64,000 nucleotides of DNA. Source: Streptomyces sp. MUM 203J (GTDB lineage: Bacteria > Actinomycetota > Actinomycetes > Streptomycetales > Streptomycetaceae). This document shows positions 25,750 to 35,082 of the stretch, piece after piece. Position numbers and translations under genes: made by a program. How positions within the stretch are numbered: the first letter of the stretch is position 1; each line of letters begins with the position of its first letter. Location of the stretch: NCBI RefSeq assembly GCF_022414595.1, contig NZ_JADWYO010000014.1, positions 41,513 to 105,512 of the forward strand, in the 5' to 3' direction. The notes below the pieces were generated by a model. The model worked only from the letters and a program-made list of their open reading frames with translations. It was not told the origin of the DNA and did no database searches.

Positions 25750-26820
25750 TCAGGAGGCGACCGTGAAGCCGTGCTCGCGGCCGAGCCGGGTGAGGGAGTC
25801 GCGTCCCGGGATGCCGTCGGCGGCGGGGCCGGCGTAGCCGCAGCGGCGCTGCCAGGCGGCATAGGCGCGGACGGTCGCGGTGCCGAAGTGGCCGTCCGCG
25901 TACGTCCCGTCGAGCAGGCCCTCGGCGACGAGCGCGTCCTCGACGACCCGTACGCCCGGGTACGAGACGGGCCTTCCGCTCCTCGGCGGGTCCTGGCGGG
26001 CGGCGGCGACGAGCCGGTCCAGGTCCACCTGGGGCGGGGCCGAGGGCAGACGGCCGAGCAGACGGCGCAGGGAGGCTTCGCCCGGTACGCCGTCCGCGTC
26101 GGCGCCGGAGTAGCCGAGGGCCCGCTGCCAGGAGGCGTAGTTGAGGGTGTCGGCGTCGCTCCACAGCGGGCCGGGGCCCACCCGGTAGTGCGCGCCGTGG
26201 CCCTTCCCGACGAGGGCCCGGCCGACCTCCGTCACGTGGTCGCCGCGGGCACCGTACCCGTAGACGAGGCCGCGGATGGTGGTCTGGTACCTGGCCGCTC
26301 CACCGGTGCCCGCGTCTCCGGACGGGCGTGGGGCCCCGTCCCGGACCCAGGCGTACAGCGGCTCGCCCGGGCACGAGGTCGGGTAGCCGTCGCGATGGCC
26401 CTTGATCTCCGGGCCCGCGGCGCCCTCGGTGCGGAGCCACTCGACGGCGTCCCGCAGCCCGTGCAGCATCGGGTCCGGCGGCCGGGTCAGCCCGGACGTG
26501 CCGAGCAGCGCGCACACCGCGTAGTGCGCCTCGTTCAGGGCCCGTGAGCCGTTGGCCCCGGTACGGCGATGGGCGCCGCGGCCCTCGTACACGGTGCCGT
26601 GCTCGCAGACGAGCATGCTGTAGGCGATGTCGACGTAGTTCTCGGCGGTGTCGGCGAGATGGGTGTCGCGTACGGAGCGGACGTGGGCGGCGCAGCGGTC
26701 GTGCGGGCGGGATGCGTACGGGGTGCCGAGGTAGTGCACCTTCACCCCGCGCGTCGAGGCGAGGTAGGGGGCGGGGCTGGCGGCCGGGGCACCCCACTGC
26801 GCGCGCGTGACGAGATCCAT
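25750..26820 (-). CDS. N-acetylmuramoyl-L-alanine amidase (PGRP/Amidase_2) with two peptidoglycan-binding domains
   Basis: 356 residues from the ATG after AAGGAGCCGTCC. The N-terminal Amidase_2/PGRP domain (about 1-160) shows VHYLG (zinc ligand His29), a middle segment of PGRP type (VCEHGTVYEGRGAHRRTGANG) and KGHRDGYPTSCPG, which supplies the second His and the Cys ligand. Two peptidoglycan-binding-1-like repeats follow: about 205-255 (NYASWQRALGYSGADADGVPG) and 295-356 (AYAAWQRRCGYAGPAADGIPG). It would cleave the amide bond between MurNAc and the stem peptide. No signal peptide is visible, which is odd for a wall enzyme and resembles phage-type endolysins that need a holin or lysis for release. 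Confidence 0.88.
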   Translation of the reverse strand: MDLVTRAQWGAPAASPAPYLASTRGVKVHYLGTPYASRPHDRCAAHVRSVRDTHLADTAENYVDIAYSMLVCEHGTVYEGRGAHRRTGANGSRALNEAHYAVCALLGTSGLTRPPDPMLHGLRDAVEWLRTEGAAGPEIKGHRDGYPTSCPGEPLYAWVRDGAPRPSGDAGTGGAARYQTTIRGLVYGYGARGDHVTEVGRALVGKGHGAHYRVGPGPLWSDADTLNYASWQRALGYSGADADGVPGEASLRRLLGRLPSAPPQVDLDRLVAAARQDPPRSGRPVSYPGVRVVEDALVAEGLLDGTYADGHFGTATVRAYAAWQRRCGYAGPAADGIPGRDSLTRLGREHGFTVAS

Positions 26821-26913
26821 GGACGGCTCCTTCAGGGCAGCGGGACGTGTCGGATGGGCGTGAGCCCGGTGATTGCCCCACTGCGCGAAGCGCGTGCACG
26901 GGAGAGCATGCCC

Positions 26914-26951
26914 GGCGTCCCCGGGGTGCACGCCTGCACCCCGGGGACGCC
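26914..26951 (-). terminator. Terminator of the acyl-CoA dehydrogenase gene, 17-bp stem
   Basis: 26914-26930 and 26935-26951 are exact reverse complements around a 4-nt loop, 21 nt after the stop of the minus-strand acyl-CoA dehydrogenase gene. It also insulates the downstream amidase gene, which then needs its own promoter. Confidence 0.8.
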
Positions 26952-26972
26952 CGGCACGTCTCGTCGCGGCCG

Positions 26973-28208
<1,236 letters not shown>

Positions 28209-28246
28209 GGTTCCCCTCCCGGCGGGCACGCCGCTTGACGGCGCTT

Positions 28247-28280
28247 GTTACTAGCGGTAACCGCAGTCTGTTACCGGTAA
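28247..28280. promoter_or_regulatory. Operator cluster between acyl-CoA dehydrogenase and TetR genes
   Basis: Three overlapping or neighbouring inverted repeats share a TTACCGGTAA-like half-site: GTTAC-N5-GTAAC (28247-28261), GCGGT-A-ACCGC (28254-28264) and the perfect palindrome TTACCGGTAA (28271-28280). They lie 39-72 nt from the dehydrogenase ATG and 86-119 nt from the TetR ATG. This is the expected binding site of the adjacent TetR protein, controlling both genes. Confidence 0.7.
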
Positions 28281-28365
28281 GTAGCCGCTGTCAACCGGCG
28301 GCGGGCGGTGAACGGGTGTTACGTTGCGGGCGCCTCAGGAACATCGAAGGGCGGGGAGACGCGCT

Positions 28366-29016
28366 ATGGACACCACCCACCGGACCGAGCAGCAGCGGTC
28401 GGCCGAGCAGCGGCGCCGTGAGCTGCTGGAGGCGGCCGACCGCGTGGTGCTGCGCGACGGGCCGCAGGCGTCCATGAACGCCATCGCCGCCGAGGCGGGC
28501 ATCACCAAGCCGATCCTCTACCGGCACTTCGGGGACAAGAGCGGGCTGTACCGGGCGCTGGCGAGGCGTCATACGGACGCGCTGCTGGCGGCGTTGCGGG
28601 CCGCGCTGGACGCGCCGGCGGAGCGGCGGCGCCGGGTGGAGGCGACGCTGGACACGTACCTCGCGGCGATCGAGGCGCGGCCCCAGGTGTACCGGTTCCT
28701 GATGCACCCCGCGGAGGACGGCACCGGCCACCAGCCGGAGCAGGGCTTCGACGTGGGACGGCACGTCGCGCCGCTGCTGCGGCGGATGGGCGAGGAGCTG
28801 GCCGAGGTCATCGCGGAGCGGATAGACCTCGGCGAGGGAGGGGAGACCCTGGCGCGGGTCTGGGGCCACGGGATCGTCGGCATGATGCATGCGGCCGGGG
28901 ACTGGTGGCTGGGGGAACGCCCCTGCGCGCGGGCGCAGTTGGTGTCGGCGCTGGCGGATCTGCTGTGGGGGCGGCTGGCTGCGGCGGACGATCGCGCGGG
29001 CGGGCCGGGATTCTAG
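28366..29016 (+). CDS. TetR-family regulator next to acyl-CoA dehydrogenase
   Basis: 216 residues. The N-terminal helix-turn-helix (about 15-62: RRELLEAADRVVLRDGPQASMNAIAAEAGITKPILYRHFGDKSGLY in part) is classical TetR; the C-terminal domain (about 75-205) is of the TetR_C type often seen in regulators of fatty-acid metabolism. It probably represses the divergent acyl-CoA dehydrogenase gene and itself through the palindromes at 28247-28280. The ATG at 28366 has GGGGAGA upstream; the in-frame GTG/ATG options further upstream would add non-conserved residues. Confidence 0.9.
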   Translation: MDTTHRTEQQRSAEQRRRELLEAADRVVLRDGPQASMNAIAAEAGITKPILYRHFGDKSGLYRALARRHTDALLAALRAALDAPAERRRRVEATLDTYLAAIEARPQVYRFLMHPAEDGTGHQPEQGFDVGRHVAPLLRRMGEELAEVIAERIDLGEGGETLARVWGHGIVGMMHAAGDWWLGERPCARAQLVSALADLLWGRLAAADDRAGGPGF

Positions 29017-29081
29017 CCCTCAGGCCCCGGGACCGGGGCTCCGCACCGGCCCCCCGTCTCGCGGCCCCGCACCGCCCGCCC

Positions 29082-29642
29082 TCAGGCCCCCCGGGCCGGG
29101 CCGGGTTCGCCCCACGGCGCCCGGCGCACCTGCCGCAGCAGCTTCGTCCGGCGCCAGCCCGTCACCCGGTCCGCGTACACCGTCCCGTCCACGTGGTCGC
29201 ACTCGTGCTGGAGACAGCGGGCGAAGAAACCCGTACCGTCGACCCGGACGGGCTCGCCGTACACGTCCACGCCCTCGACCACCGCGTGGTCGTACCGTTC
29301 CGTGCCCGCCTCAAGACCCGGCAGGGAGAGACACCCCTCGGGGCCCCGCACCACGACCCCGTCGGCCGCCACGAGCCGGGGGTTCACCACATGCCCGAGA
29401 TGCCGCACGTCCTCGTCGTCGGGGCAGTCGTAGACGAAGACCCGCAGCCCCTCCCCCACCTGGTTCGCGGCCAGGCCGACGCCCCGCGCCGCGTACATCG
29501 TGGCGAACATGTCCTCGACGAGCCGCACCAGCGCGGGGCCGAAGTCGTTGACGGGTTCGCAGGGCGCGTGCAGCTCCGCGGCGCCGTACAGGCTCATCGC
29601 CCGCACGGCGCCGGAACTGCCGGGGATCGGCCGGTTTCGCAT
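29082..29642 (-). CDS. def: Peptide deformylase
   Basis: 186 residues. All three deformylase motifs are present: GVGLAANQ (about 54), EGCLSLPG with the metal-binding Cys (about 103), and QHECDHVDG with the HExxH zinc/iron site (about 145). It removes the formyl group from the N-terminal methionine of new proteins. Streptomyces carry several deformylase genes and this one may be an additional copy, so the symbol is generic. It faces away from murT. Start at 29642 (MRNRPIPGSSG); an internal Met at residue 16 is an alternative. Confidence 0.93.
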   Translation of the reverse strand: MRNRPIPGSSGAVRAMSLYGAAELHAPCEPVNDFGPALVRLVEDMFATMYAARGVGLAANQVGEGLRVFVYDCPDDEDVRHLGHVVNPRLVAADGVVVRGPEGCLSLPGLEAGTERYDHAVVEGVDVYGEPVRVDGTGFFARCLQHECDHVDGTVYADRVTGWRRTKLLRQVRRAPWGEPGPARGA

Positions 29643-29693
29643 GGCGTTCAGCGTACGATCCGCCCCTGACCCGCACTTCCGCAGGTGGCGGGA

Positions 29694-29723
29694 TTCGGGA
29701 CGGCGAGCGGATCTCGATAGGCT
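29694..29723 (+). promoter_or_regulatory. Putative promoter of murT-gatD
   Basis: TTCGGG (29694-29699) and TAGGCT (29718-29723) are separated by 18 nt and lie 34 nt before the murT ATG, which is preceded by AGGAGG. The -10 is a common form in Streptomyces; the -35 is weak. Confidence 0.35.
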
Positions 29724-29756
29724 GAGGCCGGACCCACGCTAGGAGGAACAAGGACG

Positions 29757-30995
29757 ATGGCAGGCAACTCGGAGCCGCTGTCGCCGCGCGCCAAGCTGGC
29801 CGTGACGGCGGGCAAGGCCGTAGCGGCGGCGTCTCGCGCGGCAGGCCGCGGCAGCGGATCGGTGATCGGTGGCCGGGTGGCCCTCAAGCTCGACCCGGAC
29901 CTTCTGGGCCGTCTCGCGCAGCACCTGGACGTCGTTCTGGTATCCGCCACCAACGGCAAGACGACCACCACCCGGCTGATCGCCGAGGCCCTGCGCGCCA
30001 GCGGCCCGGTCGTCTCCAACGCGCTCGGCGCCAACATGCCCGCGGGCATCACCTCGGCCCTCGCCGGGGGCAGCGACGCCAAGTACGGCGTCATCGAGGT
30101 CGACGAGAAGTACCTGGCCGGGGTGGCCCGCGATGTGACCCCCAAGGCCATCGCACTGCTCAACCTCTCCCGCGACCAGCTGGACCGGGCGGCCGAGACG
30201 CGCATGCTGGCGGAGAAGTGGCGCGAGGGCCTGAACGGCACCAAGGCCGTGGTCATCGCCAACGCCGACGACCCGCTGATCGTGTGGGCCGCGTCCGGCT
30301 GCCAGAACGTGGTCTGGGTGGCGGCGGGGCAGGAGTGGAAGGACGACGCCTGGTCGTGCCCCTCCTGCGGCGGCGTCATGCAGCGCCCCGGTGACGACTG
30401 GTTCTGCGCCGAGTGCGGCTTCCGCCGCCCCGCCCCCACCTGGGCGCTCAGCGGCGACCACGTCCTGGACCCGCACGGCCAGGCCTGGCCGATCCAGCTC
30501 CAGCTGCCGGGCCGCGCCAACAAGGCGAACGCCGCCACGTCCGCCGCCGTCGCCGCCGCCTTCGGAGTGCCGCCGCAGGTGGCCCTGGAGCGGATGTACC
30601 AGGTGCAGGCCGTGGCCGGCCGCTATGACGTGATCTCCTTCCAGGGCCGCGACCTGCGGCTGCTGCTCGCCAAGAACCCCGCCGGGTGGCTGGAGACCTT
30701 CTCGCTGATCGATCCGCCGCCGTCGCCGGTCATCCTGTCGGTCAACGCGCGCGGCGCCGACGGCACGGACACCTCGTGGCTGTGGGACGTGGACTATCCG
30801 CGGCTGGCCGGGCACCCGATCTTCGTCATCGGCGACCGCAAGCTCGACCTGGCGGTCCGGCTGGAGGTCGCGGGGCTGGACTTCCGCGTGTGCGAGTCGC
30901 TCGACGAGGCCGTGCAGCTCGCCCCGCCCGGGCGGATCGAGCTGATCGCCAACTACACCGCGTTCCAGGACGCCCGCCGCCGCGTCGGCAACTGA
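29757..30995 (+). CDS. murT: Lipid II isoglutaminyl synthase, subunit MurT
   Basis: 412 residues, a Mur-ligase homologue. The ATP loop SATNGKTTTTRL (about 62), the Mur-ligase centre segment VIEVDEKYLAGVARDV and LLNLSRDQLDR, and the inserted zinc ribbon CPSC...CAEC (about 202-222) are diagnostic, followed by DUF1727 at the C-terminus. With GatD it amidates the alpha-carboxyl of D-Glu in the lipid II stem peptide at the inner membrane face, using glutamine-derived ammonia and ATP. gatD follows 43 nt downstream in the same operon. Confidence 0.96.
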   Translation: MAGNSEPLSPRAKLAVTAGKAVAAASRAAGRGSGSVIGGRVALKLDPDLLGRLAQHLDVVLVSATNGKTTTTRLIAEALRASGPVVSNALGANMPAGITSALAGGSDAKYGVIEVDEKYLAGVARDVTPKAIALLNLSRDQLDRAAETRMLAEKWREGLNGTKAVVIANADDPLIVWAASGCQNVVWVAAGQEWKDDAWSCPSCGGVMQRPGDDWFCAECGFRRPAPTWALSGDHVLDPHGQAWPIQLQLPGRANKANAATSAAVAAAFGVPPQVALERMYQVQAVAGRYDVISFQGRDLRLLLAKNPAGWLETFSLIDPPPSPVILSVNARGADGTDTSWLWDVDYPRLAGHPIFVIGDRKLDLAVRLEVAGLDFRVCESLDEAVQLAPPGRIELIANYTAFQDARRRVGN

Positions 30996-31038
30996 CCCCG
31001 CCCCCGCGAAGACAGCGCGAAGACAGACAGGAACGAGC

Positions 31039-31770
31039 ATGAGCGACAGCAGCCTGCGTCTGGTGTGGGTCTACCCGGACCTGCTCAGCACGTACGGAGA
31101 CCAGGGCAACGTCCTCGTCACGGAGCGCCGCGCCCGGCAGCGCGGCCTCGATGTGCAGCGCCTCGACGTGCGCAGCGACCAGCCGGTGCCCACCTCCGGC
31201 GACATCTACCTCATCGGCGGCGGCGAGGACCGGCCGCAGCGGCTGGCCGCCGAGCGGCTGCGCCGGGACGGCGGCCTGTCCCGGGCCGCCGAGAACGGCG
31301 CGATCATCTTCTCGGTGTGCGCCGGCTACCAGATCCTCGGCCACGAGTTCGTCAACGACCTCGGGGAGCGGGAACCCGGCCTCGGCCTGCTCGACGTCAC
31401 GTCGGTGCGCGGCGAGGGCGAGCGGTGCGTGGGTGACGTCCTCGCGGACATCGACCCGCAGCTCGGGCTGCCGCAGCTGACCGGGTTCGAGAACCACCAG
31501 GGCGTCACCCATCTGGGTCCGACGGCCCGCCCCTTCGCCCGCACGGTCTACGGCCGGGGCAACGGCAGCGGCGACGGCACCGAGGGCGCGTACAGCGAGA
31601 CCGTCTTCGGTACGTACATGCACGGCCCCGTCATGGCCCGCAACCCGCAGATCGCGGACCTGCTGCTGAAGCTGGCGCTGGACGTGAACGCACTGCCGCC
31701 GACCGACGACCGGTGGTACGAGGCGCTGCGGACCGAGCGGATCGCGGCGGCCAGCCAGCCGGCGTCCTGA
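31039..31770 (+). CDS. gatD: Lipid II isoglutaminyl synthase, glutamine amidotransferase subunit GatD
   Basis: 243 residues, a CobB/CobQ-type class I glutamine amidotransferase. The nucleophile Cys is in IFSVCAGYQILGHEF (about 94), the catalytic His in FGTYMHGPVMARNP (about 194), and GFENHQGVTHLG is the other family landmark. It hydrolyses glutamine and feeds ammonia to MurT. Translation starts at an ATG after ACAGGAACGAGC. Ends at a probable terminator. Confidence 0.96.
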   Translation: MSDSSLRLVWVYPDLLSTYGDQGNVLVTERRARQRGLDVQRLDVRSDQPVPTSGDIYLIGGGEDRPQRLAAERLRRDGGLSRAAENGAIIFSVCAGYQILGHEFVNDLGEREPGLGLLDVTSVRGEGERCVGDVLADIDPQLGLPQLTGFENHQGVTHLGPTARPFARTVYGRGNGSGDGTEGAYSETVFGTYMHGPVMARNPQIADLLLKLALDVNALPPTDDRWYEALRTERIAAASQPAS

Positions 31771-31774
31771 CCCT

Positions 31775-31804
31775 CTTCCGGACGGCCGGCGCGTCGGCCG
31801 GAAG
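31775..31804 (+). terminator. Probable terminator after gatD
   Basis: CTTCCG-GACG (31775-31784) pairs with CGTC...CGGAAG (31792-31804) with a 3-nt bulge, giving a 10-bp GC-rich stem directly after the gatD stop codon. It lacks a T-tract. Confidence 0.5.
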
Positions 31805-32026
31805 CCACGGGTCACCCCCCGCGCGACCAGCGCAGAATCGCTCATTCGGGCGGCCGCACGAACGTCTGTGTCGTGCGGCCGTCTGACGTTTCGTCGGTTC
31901 CTCCGAAGCGCGTCCACGGGTCGGACGTCCGGTTCGGACGATCCACCCCGCGCCGGTAGGGTGTGGGCGATCCAGCCGGACGACGTGGTCCGGGAGTCCG
32001 CCCACGTTGCAAGGGTTTTTTGGGCT

Positions 32027-33052
32027 ATGCGCATTGGTGTGCTCACCTCCGGCGGCGACTGCCCCGGTCTGAACGCCGTCATCCGCTCCGTCGTGCACCG
32101 GGCCGTCGTCGACCACGGTGACGAGGTCATCGGCTTCCACGACGGCTGGAAGGGTCTGCTGGAGGCCGACTACCGGAAGCTCGACCTGGACTCGGTCAGC
32201 GGCATCCTCGCCCAGGGCGGCACGATCCTCGGCTCGTCCCGCGTCCAGCCCGCCCACCTGGTGGACGGCGTGGAGCGCGCCAAGGGCCATGTCGCCGACC
32301 TCGGCCTGGACGCGATCATCCCGATCGGCGGGGAGGGCACGCTCAAGGCGGCCCGGCTGCTGTCGGACAGCGGTCTGCCGATCGTCGGCGTCCCGAAGAC
32401 CATCGACAACGACATCTCCGCCACCGACGTGACCTTCGGCTTCGACACGGCCGTCGGCGTCGCGACGGAGGCCCTGGACCGGCTGAAGACCACCGCCGAG
32501 TCCCACCAGCGGGTGCTGACCGTGGAGGTCATGGGCCGCCACACCGGCTGGATCGCCCTGCACTCCGGCATGGCGGCCGGCGCCCACGCCATCGTCGTGC
32601 CCGAGCGGCCCTTCGACATCGAGGAGCTGACCGCGCGGGTCGGCGCCCGCTTCGACGCCGGGAAGCGGTTCGCGATCGTCGTCGCCGCCGAGGGCGCCAA
32701 GCCGCGCCCCGGCTCCATGGACTTCGACGAGGGCGGCAAGGACATCTACGGCCACGAGCGGTTCGCGGGCATAGCGCGACAGCTGTCGACGGAGCTGGAG
32801 CGGCGGCTCGGCAAGGAGGCCCGCCCGGTGATCCTCGGCCACGTCCAGCGCGGCGGCACCCCCACCGCGTACGACCGCGTCCTCGCCACCCGGTTCGGAT
32901 GGCACGCGGTGGAGGCGGCGCACCGCGGCGAGTTCGGCATGCTGACCGCGCTGCGCGGTACGGAGATCGTGATGGTGCCGCTGGCCGACGCGGTCGCGGC
33001 GCTGAAGACCGTGCCGACCGAGCGGTACGCGGAGGCCGAGACCGTTCTCTGA
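32027..33052 (+). CDS. pfkA: 6-phosphofructokinase
   Basis: 341 residues. GVLTSGGDCPGLNAV, PIGGEGTLKAA, PKTIDNDI, VEVMGRHTGWIA and LGHVQRGGTPTAYDRV are the substrate- and nucleotide-binding motifs of PFK-A enzymes. Gly rather than Asp at the position after GGE points to ATP, not pyrophosphate, as phosphate donor. It makes fructose 1,6-bisphosphate in glycolysis. Streptomyces have several pfkA copies, so the symbol is generic. The start at 32027 lies after CAAGGGTTTTTTGGGCT, an unusually T-rich stretch for this genome. A strong terminator follows. Confidence 0.95.
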   Translation: MRIGVLTSGGDCPGLNAVIRSVVHRAVVDHGDEVIGFHDGWKGLLEADYRKLDLDSVSGILAQGGTILGSSRVQPAHLVDGVERAKGHVADLGLDAIIPIGGEGTLKAARLLSDSGLPIVGVPKTIDNDISATDVTFGFDTAVGVATEALDRLKTTAESHQRVLTVEVMGRHTGWIALHSGMAAGAHAIVVPERPFDIEELTARVGARFDAGKRFAIVVAAEGAKPRPGSMDFDEGGKDIYGHERFAGIARQLSTELERRLGKEARPVILGHVQRGGTPTAYDRVLATRFGWHAVEAAHRGEFGMLTALRGTEIVMVPLADAVAALKTVPTERYAEAETVL

Positions 33053-33096
33053 GCCGTTTGGCCCGTACGGCCCCGATCCGGCCCGTACGGGTCCCG

Positions 33097-33136
33097 AGAA
33101 CCGCCCCCGGTCGTCGACGCGGCCGGGGGCGGTTCT
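33097..33136 (+). terminator. Terminator after pfkA
   Basis: AGAACCGCCCCCGG (33097-33110) pairs perfectly with 33123-33136, a 14-bp stem with a 12-nt loop, 45 nt after the pfkA stop. It separates pfkA from the ctaG-like gene. Confidence 0.8.
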
Positions 33137-33193
33137 AGTCTGGTGCCGCAAGCGGGACAACCGGACAACCCAGCACGAACCAGGAGCCGGCGG

Positions 33194-34147
33194 ATGGATC
33201 ACAGCGGGCACGGCATGACGACGGATCTGCCGCCGTTCACGCTGGAGCGGGGGCTGGCGCTCTCGCCGGACGGCTTCTTCCTTCTCGGCTCGCTGCTGGT
33301 GCTGTTCCTGTACGGCTGGGGGGTCGCCCGGCTCCGGCGGCGCGGCGACGCGTGGCCGGTCGGCCGGACCGTCTTCTTCGCGCTCGGCGTCCTCACCGTG
33401 CTGCTGGTGACCTGCACGGGGCTGAACGACTACGGCATGGTCATGTTCAGCGTGCACATGGTGCAGCACATGGTCATCAGCATGCTGTCCCCGATCCTGC
33501 TGCTGCTCGGCGCGCCGGTGACGCTGGCGCTGCGGGCGCTGCCTGTCGCGGGCCGGGGGCGGGGCAAGGGGCCCCGGGAGTGGCTGCTGGCGCTGCTGCA
33601 CAGCCGCTATATGCGGGTGATCACGCATCCGGCGTTCACGATCCCGATGTTCATCGCGAGCCTCTACGGGCTGTACTTCACCCCGCTGTTCGACCTGCTG
33701 ATGGAGACCAGGCCGGGGCACATCTTCATGATGGTGCACTTCCTGGTGGTGGGACTGACGTTCTTCTGGCCGATCATGGGGGTGGACCCGGGGCCTCACC
33801 GGCCGGGCTATGTGATGCGGATGCTGGAGCTGTTCGCGGGCATGCCGTTCCACGCGTTCTTCGGGATCGCGCTCATGATGGCGACCCAGCCGATGGTCGA
33901 CACCTTCCTGAACCCGCCCGCCTCGCTCGGCGTGGACCCGCTGTCGGACCAGAACGCGGCGGGCGGTATCGCCTGGGCGTTCAGCGAGATCCCGTCCGTG
34001 GTGGTGCTGGTCGCACTGCTGTACCAGTGGTACCGCTCGGAGGAGCGGGTGGCGCGGCGCCAGGACCGGGCGGCGGACCGGGACGGGGACAAGGAGCTGG
34101 AGGCGTACAACGCGTATCTGGCCTCGCTCCAGGCGCGCGGCCGGTAG
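33194..34147 (+). CDS. Cytochrome c oxidase assembly protein, CtaG/caa3 type
   Basis: 317 residues with seven membrane helices (about 28-48, 60-78, 84-108, 140-160, 172-195, 210-235, 258-280). Histidine-rich loops HSGHGM at the N-terminus and FSVHMVQHMVISMLSP, MMVHFLVVG, HRPGY and MPFHAFFG match the caa3_CtaG family, which helps insert copper or assemble subunits of cytochrome c oxidase. Start chosen at the ATG after CAGGAGCCGGCGG. The C-terminal 35 residues are charged and cytoplasmic. The small membrane protein gene downstream may be cotranscribed (60-nt gap). Confidence 0.9.
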   Translation: MDHSGHGMTTDLPPFTLERGLALSPDGFFLLGSLLVLFLYGWGVARLRRRGDAWPVGRTVFFALGVLTVLLVTCTGLNDYGMVMFSVHMVQHMVISMLSPILLLLGAPVTLALRALPVAGRGRGKGPREWLLALLHSRYMRVITHPAFTIPMFIASLYGLYFTPLFDLLMETRPGHIFMMVHFLVVGLTFFWPIMGVDPGPHRPGYVMRMLELFAGMPFHAFFGIALMMATQPMVDTFLNPPASLGVDPLSDQNAAGGIAWAFSEIPSVVVLVALLYQWYRSEERVARRQDRAADRDGDKELEAYNAYLASLQARGR

Positions 34148-34207
34148 CGCCCGCGGCCGGTCCGGGTGGACCATGGCATCGAGGCCCACGGCCGCGAGGA
34201 GGGCACG

Positions 34208-34372
34208 ATGTCCGGTTCCCGTTCGACGAAGACCATGGGAGGGCTGACCATCGGGACGCTCGTCCTGACCACCGCGTACACGGTGGCGCTGGGCAGCAAC
34301 GGATGGCTCTGGTTCGCCTGGATCGTGCTCGGCCTGGCGACCCTGGGGATGCTCAGCACCCGCGACACCTGA
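34208..34372 (+). CDS. Small two-helix membrane protein
   Basis: 54 residues from an ATG after GAGGAGGGCACG. Two hydrophobic helices (GGLTIGTLVLTTAYTVAL and GWLWFAWIVLGLATLGML) are joined by a short Ser-Asn-Gly turn, with short polar ends. No family is recognised. Its position just after the CtaG-like gene hints at a role near the respiratory chain, but that is only context. Confidence 0.7.
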   Translation: MSGSRSTKTMGGLTIGTLVLTTAYTVALGSNGWLWFAWIVLGLATLGMLSTRDT

Positions 34373-34929
34373 ACCCGCCTCCCCCCTGACGGGCCGTCCC
34401 CGGACGCGCGGCGACCTTTCCCGGCGCGGCGGCGGCCGCCGTACGCAAGGCGGTCACCCGTCCCGGTCATCGCACGAGTTCCCGGGTACCGCAGCCGCGT
34501 CACCCGGCGCCGCGCCCTGGTCACTCAGGGCAGGATCGCCCCCGTCTGCGCCGCGACGGGGCGGCCGCAGCCCAAGCGGACCGTCCCGGTCGCCGAGGCC
34601 GTCCAGGCCGAGGGCACACACGACGGGGAGCTAGGGCGCTTCGACGCCACCGGCGCCCTGGAGGACGGCGGCCGGGACGAGAACCGGGCGCCGCTGCCCG
34701 GGCCGGCGGACGGCGCGGCCCTCAGGAACGCCGTTCATGCGTACCCGGGCGGCCGACGGCGCCCACCACACGGGCAGCCGCACCCTGCGGAACGTGTGAA
34801 GGCGCCGCGGGGTGTCGGACAGCTCCGGGCCGCGCCTCCCATCCCATGGCCGTTTCGGCGTTTCGCCCTCCCAAGTGCCTTTCATAGCGCAATACTTGAG
34901 CTGCAGGCGGATGACGTGAAAGGGGAGAG
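34373..34929. other. Intergenic region of 557 bp, possible gene remains
   Basis: No complete gene is visible. Codon-like GC bias in places suggests remains of coding sequence, but no family can be named. The last 60 bases before the Trypco1-like gene are AT-richer (TTTCATAGCGCAATACTTGA, about 34879-34898) and probably hold the promoter of the trypsin/STAND pair, with AGGGGAGAG as ribosome binding site. Confidence 0.4.
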
Positions 34930-35082
34930 ATGGGCGAGTTCGTGCGCGTGCCGCTGGAGGGGAAAGGCACGATCCTCTCCGAGGCGCCGGTGCCGGGCGG
35001 CGGCCCGGTGAAGGCGAGCGGACTCTCGGACTCCGTGCGGGACACGGCGGAGGCGAAGCCCGACGAGCTGCGTCTCCTGTGA
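34930..35082 (+). CDS. Truncated trypsin-co-occurring domain (CU044_2847/Trypco1-like) protein
   Basis: 50 residues: MGEFVRVPLEGKGTILSE...GGGPVKASGLSDSVRDT resembles the first half of CU044_2847 (Trypco1) proteins. Those are about 100-120 residues long and are encoded beside trypsin-like protease/STAND proteins in predicted conflict systems. Here the ORF ends after residue 50, so the C-terminal half is missing. It has a good ribosome binding site (AGGGGAG) and its stop overlaps the GTG start of the next gene by 4 nt, so it is still positioned to couple translation. Either a degenerate remnant or a shortened functional partner. Confidence 0.6.
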   Translation: MGEFVRVPLEGKGTILSEAPVPGGGPVKASGLSDSVRDTAEAKPDELRLL

